Shown: positions 15,017-23,275, counted from the stretch's first letter. The stretch: DNA of 28,304 bases from G001797105 sp964528155 (GCA_964528155.1 CAZGRL010000046.1:1-28304), one strand, 5' to 3'. Notes: generated by a model from the sequence alone, not told the origin. A program made the numbers and translations.

Positions 15017-16633
15017 ATGACTGAAATGGCTGCACCTGCGGATATGGGCGAACGAAAGCTCTATGCCCGCAAGAGCTCAGGATTGATTCGGACAATCGGG
15101 ATCTTCGGGGCGATGGTGTTTGGCGTTCACTGCATCAGCCTCTCATCGTCCGGACTGATCCCGTACTCGTGGGTCGCCGGGGTTTGGCCCGGAAGCAGCA
15201 TCATCGGTGTGCTGACCGTGGCCATGATCCTATGTCTGTTCCACGGGTACACATACTCCGCCATCGGCGCGACCATGCCACGCTCGGCAGCCGACTACAC
15301 GTTGGCTAGCCGAGTGTTGAGCGCCCCCCTGGCGTTCGCGGCGAGTTGGACGCTGGTGATCTTCAGCGCCATGGTGGCCGGCGCGTTGATCGCCTGGATC
15401 CCGTCGGGCGTCGTGCCGACCTTCATGCGCACCATTGGCATCGTCTTCGCCAATGATGCGTACGTGCGAGTCGCCGACTGGTCGGCGACTGCAACAGGGA
15501 TCATTGTCATCGGCACTGTATGCACTGTGATCACCTTCGGGACGATGATCTTGTCGACCCGGACCATCGTCCGCATCCTGGAAATCGGGTTCTTCCTCGG
15601 TGTCATTGCCTGGCTGGTCATCTACTATCAGTTGGGCTCTGTCCCCAAGGACGCCTTCCCGGCCGCATGGGATCGCTTCATGGGCGCCGGCACCTACGAG
15701 GGCAGAGTTGCACTGGCGAACAGTTACGGGATGGTGCTCAATCCCAACGTCGGGCTCATGACCCTGGCTGGCTTGATCATGGGCTTCTGGATTTTCTACG
15801 GCTACTACATCCCGACCTTCTTCGCCGGTGAGGTCAAACAGGCCGACAGGACGCTCCTGGCAGGCAGCTGGTCGTCCTTGCTCGTCACCTGGGCCATCTT
15901 CGTTTTGGGAGCGGTCATGATCCAACGACTCGTTCCCCTGGAGTGGATCTCCGCCGAAAGCTACCTGAGCCAGTCGGACTACACGGGGCAGACGATGCCC
16001 TGGATCACGTTCTGGGCGGCGATCCTCAAGCCGAGTTTCCCGCTGGTGCTTTTCACGTTCATCGCCTGGGTTTACACGCTGATCAACCTGGCGCAGACCT
16101 ACTTCTTCTACTGCAGTCGTATCGTCTTCGCCTGGTCCTTCGATCGCCTGATCCCGGAGCGCGTCTCGTCGATCCACCCCAAGCTCCACAGCCCGGTCGT
16201 GGCAATCACCATCATCACCGTGATCGCCGAGATCGGCGTGATCGACGCGGCCCTGGGTGGCGTGATGGGTGCCCAACTCAACTTCGTGTTCTTCGCCGTC
16301 TGCACGCAGCTAATCCCGGTGCTGGCCATGACGCTGTTCCCGTATCTCAAGCCGGATCTGTTTGAGAACGCCAGCGCCATGGTGCGACGGAAGGTGGGAG
16401 GCGTCCCGCTGATCACGATCGTCGGTGGAATCACCATGGCGTACCTGATCTGGATGATCATCGCCTCATTCGCCTTCCCGGCCGTCGGCGGACGGATCGG
16501 CATGGGGACCCTGGGGACCCTGGCCGGTATGGTGATCACGGGCCTGATCGTGTTCTATGCGGCGCGCGCCTACCGGCTGCGGACGGAAGGGATCGACGTA
16601 AACTGGACGTTCCAATCGGTTCCACCGGTATAA
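15017..16633 (+). CDS. APC-superfamily amino acid/amine permease
   Basis: 538 residues. ATG 15017 is chosen because GAGGAG ends seven bases upstream; an in-frame ATG at 14960 has no such site and would add a basic extension. About twelve TM helices are visible from residue 26 onward, beginning with SSGLIRTIGIFGAMVFG, the place of the usual APC substrate-contacting first helix. The segment YFFYCSRIVFAWSFDRLIPERVSSIHPKLHSPVVA matches the intracellular loop after TM8 conserved in APC transporters. Substrates of the superfamily are amino acids, polyamines and other amines, usually taken up by proton or sodium symport or exchange. It follows the GntR gene by 173 bases and is followed by a strong hairpin, which may tune expression of the genes behind it. 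Confidence 0.9.
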   Translation: MTEMAAPADMGERKLYARKSSGLIRTIGIFGAMVFGVHCISLSSSGLIPYSWVAGVWPGSSIIGVLTVAMILCLFHGYTYSAIGATMPRSAADYTLASRVLSAPLAFAASWTLVIFSAMVAGALIAWIPSGVVPTFMRTIGIVFANDAYVRVADWSATATGIIVIGTVCTVITFGTMILSTRTIVRILEIGFFLGVIAWLVIYYQLGSVPKDAFPAAWDRFMGAGTYEGRVALANSYGMVLNPNVGLMTLAGLIMGFWIFYGYYIPTFFAGEVKQADRTLLAGSWSSLLVTWAIFVLGAVMIQRLVPLEWISAESYLSQSDYTGQTMPWITFWAAILKPSFPLVLFTFIAWVYTLINLAQTYFFYCSRIVFAWSFDRLIPERVSSIHPKLHSPVVAITIITVIAEIGVIDAALGGVMGAQLNFVFFAVCTQLIPVLAMTLFPYLKPDLFENASAMVRRKVGGVPLITIVGGITMAYLIWMIIASFAFPAVGGRIGMGTLGTLAGMVITGLIVFYAARAYRLRTEGIDVNWTFQSVPPV

Positions 16634-16650
16634 CACGCGAAGTTTTCTTG

Positions 16651-16679
16651 CCGGGGAGGGGCGACTCGTCCCTCCCCGG
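16651..16679 (+). terminator. Strong intercistronic hairpin, possible partial terminator
   Basis: CCGGGGAGGG (16651-16660), 9-base loop, CCCTCCCCGG (16670-16679): a perfect 10-bp GC-rich stem 18 bases after the permease stop. It is followed by only scattered T (TTCGCTTTCG). A second small stem GCGGGC/GCCCGC follows at about 16688-16701. Partial termination or protection of the upstream mRNA end is plausible. Confidence 0.5.
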
Positions 16680-16774
16680 TTCGCTTTCGCGGGCACGCCC
16701 GCTTCCTGAAGTCCGGTTCCGGTAGGTAGGTTCAGTGTTCCGGCTGGATGTTCATCCGCGAGGTGGAGCGAATC

Positions 16775-17728
16775 ATGTTTCGCATTCTGTACTGTTCGGA
16801 TCTCCACGGATCAGAAGCGTTCTTTCGCAAGTTCCTCTCGGCCGCCATGCAGTACAAGGCGGACGCCATGGTGGTCGGCGGCGACGTCACGGGCAAGGCC
16901 ATGATCCCCATCGTGCATCAGGGGAACTCGAAGTACATCGGCCACCTGTTCGGACGGACGGAGGAACCATCCACTCCAGAAGAGCTTGAGAAGTTCAAGC
17001 ACACCATCCGCAATGTGGGTTTCTATCCGATCGTGCTCGAACCGAGTGAGGCCGAGGAACTGGAGGGCGATGCCCAGAAGATGGCCGGCCGCTTCGAGCG
17101 CGAGATGTGCGGGCGTGTGCGGGAGTGGCTCACCCTGTACGTGAGCGAAGTCGGCCCCAAGGAGATCCCTCTGTACTTCATGCCCGGCAACGATGATCTG
17201 TACTCGATCGACGCCGTGATTGCCGAATTCGAGGAGAAGGGCGTGCACAATCCCGATGGTCGGAGGTTGTGGCTGGACGAGGACCACGAGATCGTCGGGA
17301 TCGCCAACGCCAACATGACCCCCTGGCACTGCAACCGGGATATCGAGGAGGCCGAATTGACCGCCCGCCTGGATGAGGTTATCTCGTTGCTCGAGCGCCC
17401 GGAGCAAGCGGTGATGGTCATCCATGTCCCACCGTTTGACTCGCAGATCGACGTTTGTCCCGAACTGGACGATAATCTGAAGATCGTGCATCGCGGCGGG
17501 CAAGTCCTCATGAAACCGGTGGGCAGCCTCGCCGTCCGTCGGGCCATTGAACAGGTCCAGCCGTTGCTGACCCTTCACGGTCACATCCACGAAGCCGCCG
17601 GGCACACCCGGATCGGGCGCACGCTTGTGATCAATGCCGGGAGCGAATATGCCGAGGGGATCATGAGAGCCGCCATCATCAATCTCGAGCGTGACAGAGT
17701 CAAAGGACATCTGCTAATCTCGTCCTGA
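16775..17728 (+). CDS. Metallophosphoesterase
   Basis: 317 residues from ATG 16775, which has GAGGTGGAG six to seven bases upstream; an ATG at 16748 in the same frame has a poorer site. All dimetal-site motifs of the calcineurin-like phosphoesterase fold are present: D9-x-H11 (SDLHG), G-G-D37 (VVGGDVTG), G-N139-D140 (MPGNDD), H217 (VIHVPP) and G-H270-x-H272 (LHGHIHE). It is therefore likely to be active on a phosphate ester, with Mn/Fe/Zn-type metals, in the cytoplasm (no signal peptide). An insertion between the second and third motifs (about residues 45-130) is larger than in minimal members. It is the first gene after the permease hairpin; the substrate is unknown and could be an intermediate of the same pathway or a regulatory nucleotide. 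Confidence 0.9.
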   Translation: MFRILYCSDLHGSEAFFRKFLSAAMQYKADAMVVGGDVTGKAMIPIVHQGNSKYIGHLFGRTEEPSTPEELEKFKHTIRNVGFYPIVLEPSEAEELEGDAQKMAGRFEREMCGRVREWLTLYVSEVGPKEIPLYFMPGNDDLYSIDAVIAEFEEKGVHNPDGRRLWLDEDHEIVGIANANMTPWHCNRDIEEAELTARLDEVISLLERPEQAVMVIHVPPFDSQIDVCPELDDNLKIVHRGGQVLMKPVGSLAVRRAIEQVQPLLTLHGHIHEAAGHTRIGRTLVINAGSEYAEGIMRAAIINLERDRVKGHLLISS

Positions 17729-17755
17729 TCGTCGGTTTGAGGTAGGAAGGTAGGT

Positions 17756-18538
17756 ATGTCCCGATACGGAGAGATCCTTGAGGAGTTCACCGTTGAGCGC
17801 GCCCGGATTCTCCAGGCCCTCGAACTGGAGGAAAACCGGCACATCATCATGCGCCTGCTGGGTGCGCTGGCGTTCTACACGCACTGTCCGCAGTTCGGCT
17901 ACATACAGAACGCTCTGGGCAGAGAATTCACCGACATCGATTTTGCTTCGTACGAAAGGTACTTCAAAGACATCCTGCGATTGTTGAACGACTTGGGCTA
18001 TGAAGAGGACAAGATGGTCACGCGCCTCTTTGGTGACCGGCGGCTGTTGTTCCATGACACGCTGAATGGACGTCACATCGATGTCTTCTTCAACGAGTTG
18101 GATTTCAGTCATCGCATACCGTTCGTCGGCCGCCTGGAGGCGGACAAGCCTACCCTGCCTCTGGCTGAGCTCCTGCTGGAGAAGATGCAGATCCAACAGA
18201 TCAATGAGAAAGACCTGATCGACAGCATCATGCTCCTCCGCGAACACCCCATCGGAGAGGGCGACGATGAGGTGATCAATGTCGACGTCATCTGTTCCTT
18301 GCTCGGACGGGACTGGGGGCTGTGGCGTACCGTCACCAAGAACCTGGCCGTGCTCGACGACATGCTGGGCAGGTACGAGCAATTGAAGGACGAAGACAGG
18401 GATATTGTCCGAAACCGGATACGAGAGCTCACGGCGCGGATCGAAGATGCGCCGAGGACGCTCGGCTGGAGACTGCGAGGCATCGTAGGAGAGCGCATGA
18501 AGTGGTACAAGGACGTCGAGGAGCTGATGGATCGATGA
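17756..18538 (+). CDS. MNT-fold nucleotidyltransferase-like protein
   Basis: 260 residues; ATG preceded by AGGAAGG. The N-terminal half fits the nucleotidyltransferase fold: MRLLGALAFYTHCP stands where relatives have a G-G or G-S turn. FTDIDFASY supplies the D60-x-D62 metal pair, and GRHIDVFFNELDF supplies the third acid D109. Then LPLAELLLEKMQI and NEKDLIDSIMLLREH match the helical region of AbiEii-like and related families. The second glycine of the usual G-G turn is Ala36. The C-terminal part is charged and helical. There is no AbiEi-type antitoxin partner, so a toxin role is not supported. It sits 28 bases after the phosphoesterase gene and is surely cotranscribed. The acceptor molecule is unknown. 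Confidence 0.75.
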   Translation: MSRYGEILEEFTVERARILQALELEENRHIIMRLLGALAFYTHCPQFGYIQNALGREFTDIDFASYERYFKDILRLLNDLGYEEDKMVTRLFGDRRLLFHDTLNGRHIDVFFNELDFSHRIPFVGRLEADKPTLPLAELLLEKMQIQQINEKDLIDSIMLLREHPIGEGDDEVINVDVICSLLGRDWGLWRTVTKNLAVLDDMLGRYEQLKDEDRDIVRNRIRELTARIEDAPRTLGWRLRGIVGERMKWYKDVEELMDR

Positions 18539-18564
18539 GCTCCGACCGACGGTTGGCAGATCAC

Positions 18565-18586
18565 CCGGCCGGGGTCGCCCGGCCGG
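18565..18586 (+). other. Intercistronic hairpin before the aminotransferase
   Basis: CCGGCCGGG, 4-base loop, CCCGGCCGG: a perfect 9-bp stem in the 70-base gap before the aminotransferase. No U tract follows, so it is more likely an mRNA stability or processing element than a terminator. Confidence 0.45.
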
Positions 18587-18608
18587 CCTCCGAGGACAGG
18601 TGGGCGCG

Positions 18609-19736
18609 ATGAGGATTCTGGAAGACTACGTGCTGCCCTGGGTCCGCAGCGCCGATGCCTACAGCGCCAAGCACATGGACTACGCCTGGGCCCATCCCGA
18701 CATCCTGCGCATGATGTCGAATGAGAACCCGTGGCCGCCCTCGGAGGCGGTCATGGATGCCGCCCTGGAAGCCGCACGCCGGGGGAACCTGTATCCGGGA
18801 TCGGGCGAAGACCTGCGTCGCATGCTGGCGGAGCGGGAGGGCATCGGCCTCGGGCCGGAGAACGTCGTGCTGGGCAACGGATCGACCGATGTCATTGACT
18901 TTGTCATCCGAACGTTCGTCGCAGCCGGCGAGGAGGTCCTGCTTCCGGTTCCCACGTTCTCGATGTACGAGGCCCGCGTTCGAATTGGTGGAGGAGTCCC
19001 CGTCGTCCTTCCCATGCCTCCCGATCAGGATCCGAAGGCCGACGCGCTGATCGAAAGGGTGACCGAGAAGACAAAGCTGGCGTTCATTTGCAGCCCGAAT
19101 AACCCGCTTGGGGTCCAGTTCCCCGAATCGGAACTTCGTCGGTTCCTTGAGCTCGGCCTGCCGACCTTCATCGACGAGGCCTACTACGACCTCGAAGAAC
19201 AACCGCGTTCGATGTCGCCCCTGATCCTGACTTTCCGAAACGCCATGATCAGCCGAACCTTCTCCAAGGCATACGGCATGGCAGGCTTCCGTCTCGGCTA
19301 CATCCTGGCTGATGCGACTCTGAGCAGCTTCTTCAATCGCGTCAGGATCCCCTGGAATGTGAGCCTGTTGACCCTGGCCGCGGCGAAGGCCGCGATCGAT
19401 GACGATGCCTCGGCCCGGGCCAAACGTGAGGCAATCCTGGTGGGGCGGCAGTTCCTTGAAGAGCAGATCAATACCATCCCCGGCCTGCGAGCATTCCGTA
19501 GCGAGGGCAACTTTGTGCTGATCGATGCCGGGAGCATCGGGAAAGCGTCGGAGACGATCCGCGACGAATTGCTCGCCCGAGGTGTCTTCATACGGCCGAT
19601 GTCCCCACATCATATGCCGCAAGGCTTCATCCGTGTGACCGTCGGAACGCCGGAAGACAACCGCCGGTTCATCGAGATCCTGCGCGCCTATGTCGGTGAG
19701 GTTGCCAGAGCCGCACCGCCGGCCCGACAACCCTGA
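18609..19736 (+). CDS. PLP-dependent class I/II aminotransferase, HisC-like
   Basis: 375 residues from ATG 18609, which has AGGTGG eight bases upstream; a GTG at 18600 is possible but lies on top of that site. Fold-type I features are present: substrate-binding N40 (MMSNENPWPP), phosphate/PLP-contacting GNGSTD (89-94), N164-N165 in CSPNNPLG, D189 in FIDEAYYD, Schiff-base Lys220 in SRTFSKAYGMAGFRLGY and a C-terminal Arg in FIRVTVGT. This is the histidinol-phosphate aminotransferase type. No other histidine genes are nearby and the setting is a permease/kinase operon, so a catabolic transamination of an imported amine or amino acid is a better guess than histidine synthesis. The stop TGA is followed after 17 bases by the kinase frame. 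Confidence 0.88.
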   Translation: MRILEDYVLPWVRSADAYSAKHMDYAWAHPDILRMMSNENPWPPSEAVMDAALEAARRGNLYPGSGEDLRRMLAEREGIGLGPENVVLGNGSTDVIDFVIRTFVAAGEEVLLPVPTFSMYEARVRIGGGVPVVLPMPPDQDPKADALIERVTEKTKLAFICSPNNPLGVQFPESELRRFLELGLPTFIDEAYYDLEEQPRSMSPLILTFRNAMISRTFSKAYGMAGFRLGYILADATLSSFFNRVRIPWNVSLLTLAAAKAAIDDDASARAKREAILVGRQFLEEQINTIPGLRAFRSEGNFVLIDAGSIGKASETIRDELLARGVFIRPMSPHHMPQGFIRVTVGTPEDNRRFIEILRAYVGEVARAAPPARQP

Positions 19737-19753
19737 CTTGCGGAAGGTGGCCC

Positions 19754-21286
19754 ATCAGCAAGAATTACATCCTGGCCCACGATTGCGGGACGGGGGGCGA
19801 TAAAGCCGTACTGGCCGATCTGAACGGGCGTATCGTTCACTCGGCCTATGAGCCATACGGGTTGAACTACCCAAAGCCGGGCTGGGTTGAACAAGACCCG
19901 GACGAGATCTGGCGCGCCTGTGCCGCAACCACCCGACACGTGATCGAGGTCGCAGGGATCGATCCGAGCGAAATCCTGGGCGTCGGCATCTCAGCCCAGA
20001 TGTTCAATCTACTTCCGGTGGATGAGGCGTGTCGGCCACTGACGCCTTTGCTCAGCTGGCTGGACGTGCGCAGCATTCACCAGGCCGATCGCATTTGGCA
20101 GGGGGACACGCCCCGCATGCTTTTCGACCACACGGGCAATATCCCCACGGCCAAGGACATCATCCCCAAGATCCTGTGGCTCAAGGAGGAACGCCCTGAG
20201 CTGTGGAGCAAGACGTACAAGCTTCTGGACTGCAAGGAATACATCCTCTATAGGTTGATAGGGAAGATCGGCACGGATTGGCACGGCGCCTCGGTGTACT
20301 TCCTCTTTGACCCTCGCCGGAAGACATGGTCCAGGGAGGCCTGTGCGCGGCTCGGCATCCCAATGGAGAAGCTTCCGGATGCATATCCTTGCACGGATGT
20401 TATCGGCGAGGTCACACAGGAGGCGGCCAAGGAGACGGGGCTCGCGCCGGGGACGCCGGTCGTCGCCTGCGCCGGAGACGTCGCCGTAGCCCAGACAGGA
20501 TCGGGAGCGAACGCCGCGGGAAAGGCACACCTGTGCGTCGGCACGGCCACCTGGCTCGGCGTCTCCAGCACAGCCTTCATCAACGATCCGGAGCGGCCAT
20601 TCTGGGGGCTCAATCACATCGATCCCGGCAAATGGATCATCGCCGGAGAGATGGAGACGGGTGGGGGAGCCTTGATGTGGTTCCGGGATGTCTTCTGTCA
20701 GGAGGAGATTCGCCAGGCTGAGAAGGAGGGGGTGTCCGCCTACGAGCTATTGAGCCGGATGGCGGATAGCGTCGAACCGGGATCCGACAGGCTTCTATTC
20801 GCCCCCTGGCTCTCGGGCGAACGCGCGCCGGTCCTCGATCACTACGCCCGCGGCGCTTTCGTCGGGCTTTCGCTAGGGCACACCAAGAGTCACCTGACCA
20901 GGGCTGTCATGGAGGGCGTAGCCTTTCATATCCGCTGGATCTACCAAAGTATGGAGAATCTCGGCCTGTCAATCGGCCAGGTGAATGCCATCGGCGGGGG
21001 AAGTACGAGCGCCACCTGGACCCAGATCATCAGCGACGTCCTCGGACGCGAGCTTCACGTCGTCACCCATCCCCTCGAAGCAGGGGCCGTCGGCGCGGCC
21101 CTGACGGTGGCCGTTGGGATGGGGGTCTATCCGGACGTGGAATGCCTGGATGATCTTGTCGGCATACAAAAGGTGGTCGAGCCAAGGAGCGAGTTCGCCA
21201 GAAGATACGAAGCCTTGTACAAGGAGTACCGGGAACTCTATCTCGGGCTGGCGCCTATCAACCGGCGCCTGCATGGGGTGCCATGA
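19754..21286 (+). CDS. FGGY-family carbohydrate/polyol kinase with apparent ATC start
   Basis: 510 residues when read from ATC at 19754, which has GGAAGG six bases upstream. No ATG, GTG or TTG occurs in frame between the previous gene's stop and TTG 19862. Starting at TTG would remove 36 residues that contain the essential phosphate-binding loop HDCGTGGDKAVL (residues 9-20). Other FGGY features: sugar-contacting region LLSWLDVRS (about 101-107), catalytic-base region ACAGDVAVAQTGSG (Asp about 242), GTATW and a C-terminal GAVGAALTVAVGMG. The overall length equals that of xylulokinase-type members. The family phosphorylates ketoses, polyols and similar compounds with ATP. Its place after the aminotransferase suggests it phosphorylates the deaminated product. 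The stop overlaps the next gene's ATG (ATGA). The start codon could be a true ATC, or a variant/error in an ATG. Confidence 0.88.
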   Translation: MSKNYILAHDCGTGGDKAVLADLNGRIVHSAYEPYGLNYPKPGWVEQDPDEIWRACAATTRHVIEVAGIDPSEILGVGISAQMFNLLPVDEACRPLTPLLSWLDVRSIHQADRIWQGDTPRMLFDHTGNIPTAKDIIPKILWLKEERPELWSKTYKLLDCKEYILYRLIGKIGTDWHGASVYFLFDPRRKTWSREACARLGIPMEKLPDAYPCTDVIGEVTQEAAKETGLAPGTPVVACAGDVAVAQTGSGANAAGKAHLCVGTATWLGVSSTAFINDPERPFWGLNHIDPGKWIIAGEMETGGGALMWFRDVFCQEEIRQAEKEGVSAYELLSRMADSVEPGSDRLLFAPWLSGERAPVLDHYARGAFVGLSLGHTKSHLTRAVMEGVAFHIRWIYQSMENLGLSIGQVNAIGGGSTSATWTQIISDVLGRELHVVTHPLEAGAVGAALTVAVGMGVYPDVECLDDLVGIQKVVEPRSEFARRYEALYKEYRELYLGLAPINRRLHGVP

Positions 21287-21984
21287 AAGTCATCATCGAC
21301 GATCAGAAGATAAGCCGTCGGGCTACGTTCTCCCACGCTGCCAGCCTCGGCGGGCTTCTGGTGATGTTGGGGAGCGTCGGCATATCCCTTTGGCGTCCTT
21401 CCCTCCAAACGCTCACGACCGTCCTGCTTTTTACCGGCGTTGTCTCGGCGACGGTGGGCATCTATCATGCCAATCGTTGGGTCAAACGGCCGCGACCTGA
21501 GACGACCCTCGATCAAGCGCTCAAATCCCTCGACGACCGTTCTTGCATATTTCATTATGTCTTCGTCAGCGACCACGTCCTGCTGACACCGTCGGACGTC
21601 GTTATCCTGGAAGCGGTCAATCTGGACGGCTGGTTCACCTATGACAAGGGCCGGTGGCGGCAACGCTTCTCCGTCTCAAGGGCCATGCGATACCTTCTCG
21701 ACCAGCGGCTGGGAGACCCGATCGAGCGGGCCCAGACGTACGCCGATTGGATGCACGATTTCCTTAAGGCCCGGCTTCCCGAAGGCTGCCTGCCCCCGGT
21801 GAGCGCCGTCGTCATCTTCGTGCATCCGGCCTGCCGACTCGATCTAGCCTCTTCGACTCCCATGCCGGTTTGCCTCCCGGGGAAGCTACGCAAACACCTC
21901 CCCAAGGGGCATCCCAAGCTTTCCGCCGAATGCTACGAACGCGTCAAGGTGCTGCTTGACTCAAAGGCCGGGCTGAGCGCCTAG
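21283..21984 (+). CDS. Two-TM membrane protein with NERD-like cytoplasmic part
   Basis: 233 residues; the ATG overlaps the kinase stop by four bases. Two hydrophobic helices (about 20-39 and 42-62) are followed by a soluble part. There, the run FVSDHVLLTPSDVVILEAVNLDGWFTY, then WRQRFSVS, then AVVIFVHPAC resembles in layout a nuclease-related (NERD) domain, but the catalytic residues are not evident. The assignment is therefore weak. It is the last gene of the operon; the next gene is convergent. Its function in the pathway is unknown. Confidence 0.75.
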   Translation: MKVIIDDQKISRRATFSHAASLGGLLVMLGSVGISLWRPSLQTLTTVLLFTGVVSATVGIYHANRWVKRPRPETTLDQALKSLDDRSCIFHYVFVSDHVLLTPSDVVILEAVNLDGWFTYDKGRWRQRFSVSRAMRYLLDQRLGDPIERAQTYADWMHDFLKARLPEGCLPPVSAVVIFVHPACRLDLASSTPMPVCLPGKLRKHLPKGHPKLSAECYERVKVLLDSKAGLSA

Positions 21985-22071
21985 TCCTCCGTCTCATCCA
22001 GGCCACGCGTCTTTCCGGACTCTGACGATTCGCGCGGAGGGGATGCCGCACGACTCGCTTGCCCCGAGTGA

Positions 22072-22554
22072 TCAATCGGTGGGCACGAGCGAGATTTCGA
22101 TTGCGCCACATCCGCATAAGAGGCAGTCGAAACCGCTCATGGAATACTCCCCCGACTCATAGCCGTCCTTCTCAGTTCGAAACGTGTAGCTATCCGTGTC
22201 ATGCAGGTAGACCCCGAAGGCAAAGCTGCCGTCGAGGTCGGTCTGTGTCATCTGCCTCCCGGTCGTTGGAGAACAATAGCTGGCCTGTGAGAGCTGGACC
22301 TCTACGCCTTCTACGACGGAGCCTGGCGCGTCGCTCTCATGCACCACCCCGGTGAGAGTGCACGTCCAGCCCGGGCAGCCCAGGGGAGGAGTTGACATCG
22401 GCGAAGAAGCAGGGGTGGGAATGGGAGTCGAGCGCGGAGGGAGACTGACGGTGGAGACAGCGGGGGTCTGAACAGATACGTGTGAATGACAAGACGCGAG
22501 CGGGACAAAGCAGATCGCCGACAGGGCCCGGATTCTATGTATCCCTGAGCCCAT
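22072..22554 (-). CDS. Small lipoprotein with proline-rich linker and carboxypeptidase-regulatory-like domain
   Basis: 160 residues from ATG 22554, with GGGGGA three to four bases upstream; a longer frame to 22707 overlaps the phosphoribosyltransferase gene and is rejected. A signal peptide ends in the lipobox PLASC with Cys22. A Pro/Ser/Thr-rich linker (about 32-60) and a small beta domain follow. That domain has LTGVVHESDAPGSVVEGVEVQLS, then TDLDGSFAFGVYLHD, then YTFRTEKDGYESGEY. This repeats the GTV-x-DGxF-F layout of CarboxypepD_reg/Big-like adhesion modules. The tail carries CLLCGCG. It is probably surface anchored; the binding partner is unknown. Confidence 0.75.
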   Translation of the reverse strand: MGSGIHRIRALSAICFVPLASCHSHVSVQTPAVSTVSLPPRSTPIPTPASSPMSTPPLGCPGWTCTLTGVVHESDAPGSVVEGVEVQLSQASYCSPTTGRQMTQTDLDGSFAFGVYLHDTDSYTFRTEKDGYESGEYSMSGFDCLLCGCGAIEISLVPTD

Positions 22555-22648
22555 TATTCCCCCGAAAACGCCCCTCACCGAAATCGACGTCGCCGCTCGT
22601 CGCGATGGGGAACGACTCGTAGAGATAGCCCTGCAGGCTGGCGGGAGC

Positions 22649-23275
22649 TCACGCTGCCGGAGGCTCTCGGGTGAAAGGAAGGCCTTCAGCACATAGCGGA
22701 CAGTCATCCGGCGCCCAAATGGGATTCGTCAACGAGACAAGCGCCTCAAGGGGGATCGAGCGCTCGCTGGCCAGCCGGGCAGGGGAGTCTCCAATGACGG
22801 CGATGGCGCCGATCGCCACCGGCAGCGCACCACAGGCGAGCAGGTCCGTCATGGTTCCTCCGACGGCCGAGCCGGCGCTGATGACATCCGTAACGATGGC
22901 GGTGCGCCGGCCCGCGATCTCGGAACGAAGCACCTGCGGGACGCGGTACTCGATCGGGAAAAGCGAGTCGGCGTGCGTGTCGATCCGATTGGTGTAGGTG
23001 AAGGGGATTTCGAGCGCCTCAGCCACGAAAAGAGCCACGAAGGCTCCTTCGACCAATGGTCCGCAAACGACTTCGATCCCGTGTGGCGCAAGTCTGTCGG
23101 CCAGCGTCGCTGCCAAACGCCGAATCGGCCTGATATCCAGGCACAGTCGTTCCAGATCAAGCCAGAGATCGCCGTGATATCCCGACTCGTATTGGAAATG
23201 CCCTCGCGTTGCGGGCAACAGCCTCAGGAGTTCCTGCTCAGGTCGATCGCCGCCTTCACGACTTCCAGCGCTCAC
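22649..23275 (-). CDS. Orotate-phosphoribosyltransferase-like protein
   Basis: 208 residues from GTG 23275, which overlaps the stop of the radical SAM gene (GTGA). It has a type I phosphoribosyltransferase fold: the PRPP loop RTAIVTDVISAGSAVGGT (about 124-141) has T-D where most orotate enzymes have D-D. The hood/PPi-loop region CGPLVEGAFVALFVAEAL matches the GxxxGG region of OPRT. The C-terminus adds DDCPLCAEGLPF, a CxxC not needed by OPRT. It may be a true PyrE or a paralogue serving another base. No other pyrimidine gene is nearby, and its tight coupling with a B12/radical SAM protein argues for a dedicated role. Confidence 0.8.
   Translation of the reverse strand: MSAGSREGGDRPEQELLRLLPATRGHFQYESGYHGDLWLDLERLCLDIRPIRRLAATLADRLAPHGIEVVCGPLVEGAFVALFVAEALEIPFTYTNRIDTHADSLFPIEYRVPQVLRSEIAGRRTAIVTDVISAGSAVGGTMTDLLACGALPVAIGAIAVIGDSPARLASERSIPLEALVSLTNPIWAPDDCPLCAEGLPFTREPPAA

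Noticed and set aside
15230..16276. Minus-strand frame of 348 codons inside the permease
   Set aside because: Composition is His/Asp/Gly-rich as expected from the antisense of a membrane protein; the plus strand has a complete APC permease.
16811..17710. Minus-strand frame opposite the phosphoesterase
   Set aside because: All metallophosphoesterase motifs are on the plus strand.
17756..18538. AbiEii-type toxin of a toxin-antitoxin pair
   Set aside because: No AbiEi-like antitoxin is adjacent; the gene sits inside a metabolic operon.
18561..19730. Minus-strand frame of 389 codons opposite the aminotransferase
   Set aside because: The plus strand carries the PLP lysine and all other conserved residues.
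18609..19736. Histidine biosynthesis hisC
   Set aside because: Sequence type fits, but no other his gene is present and the operon context is catabolic, so the symbol was not assigned.
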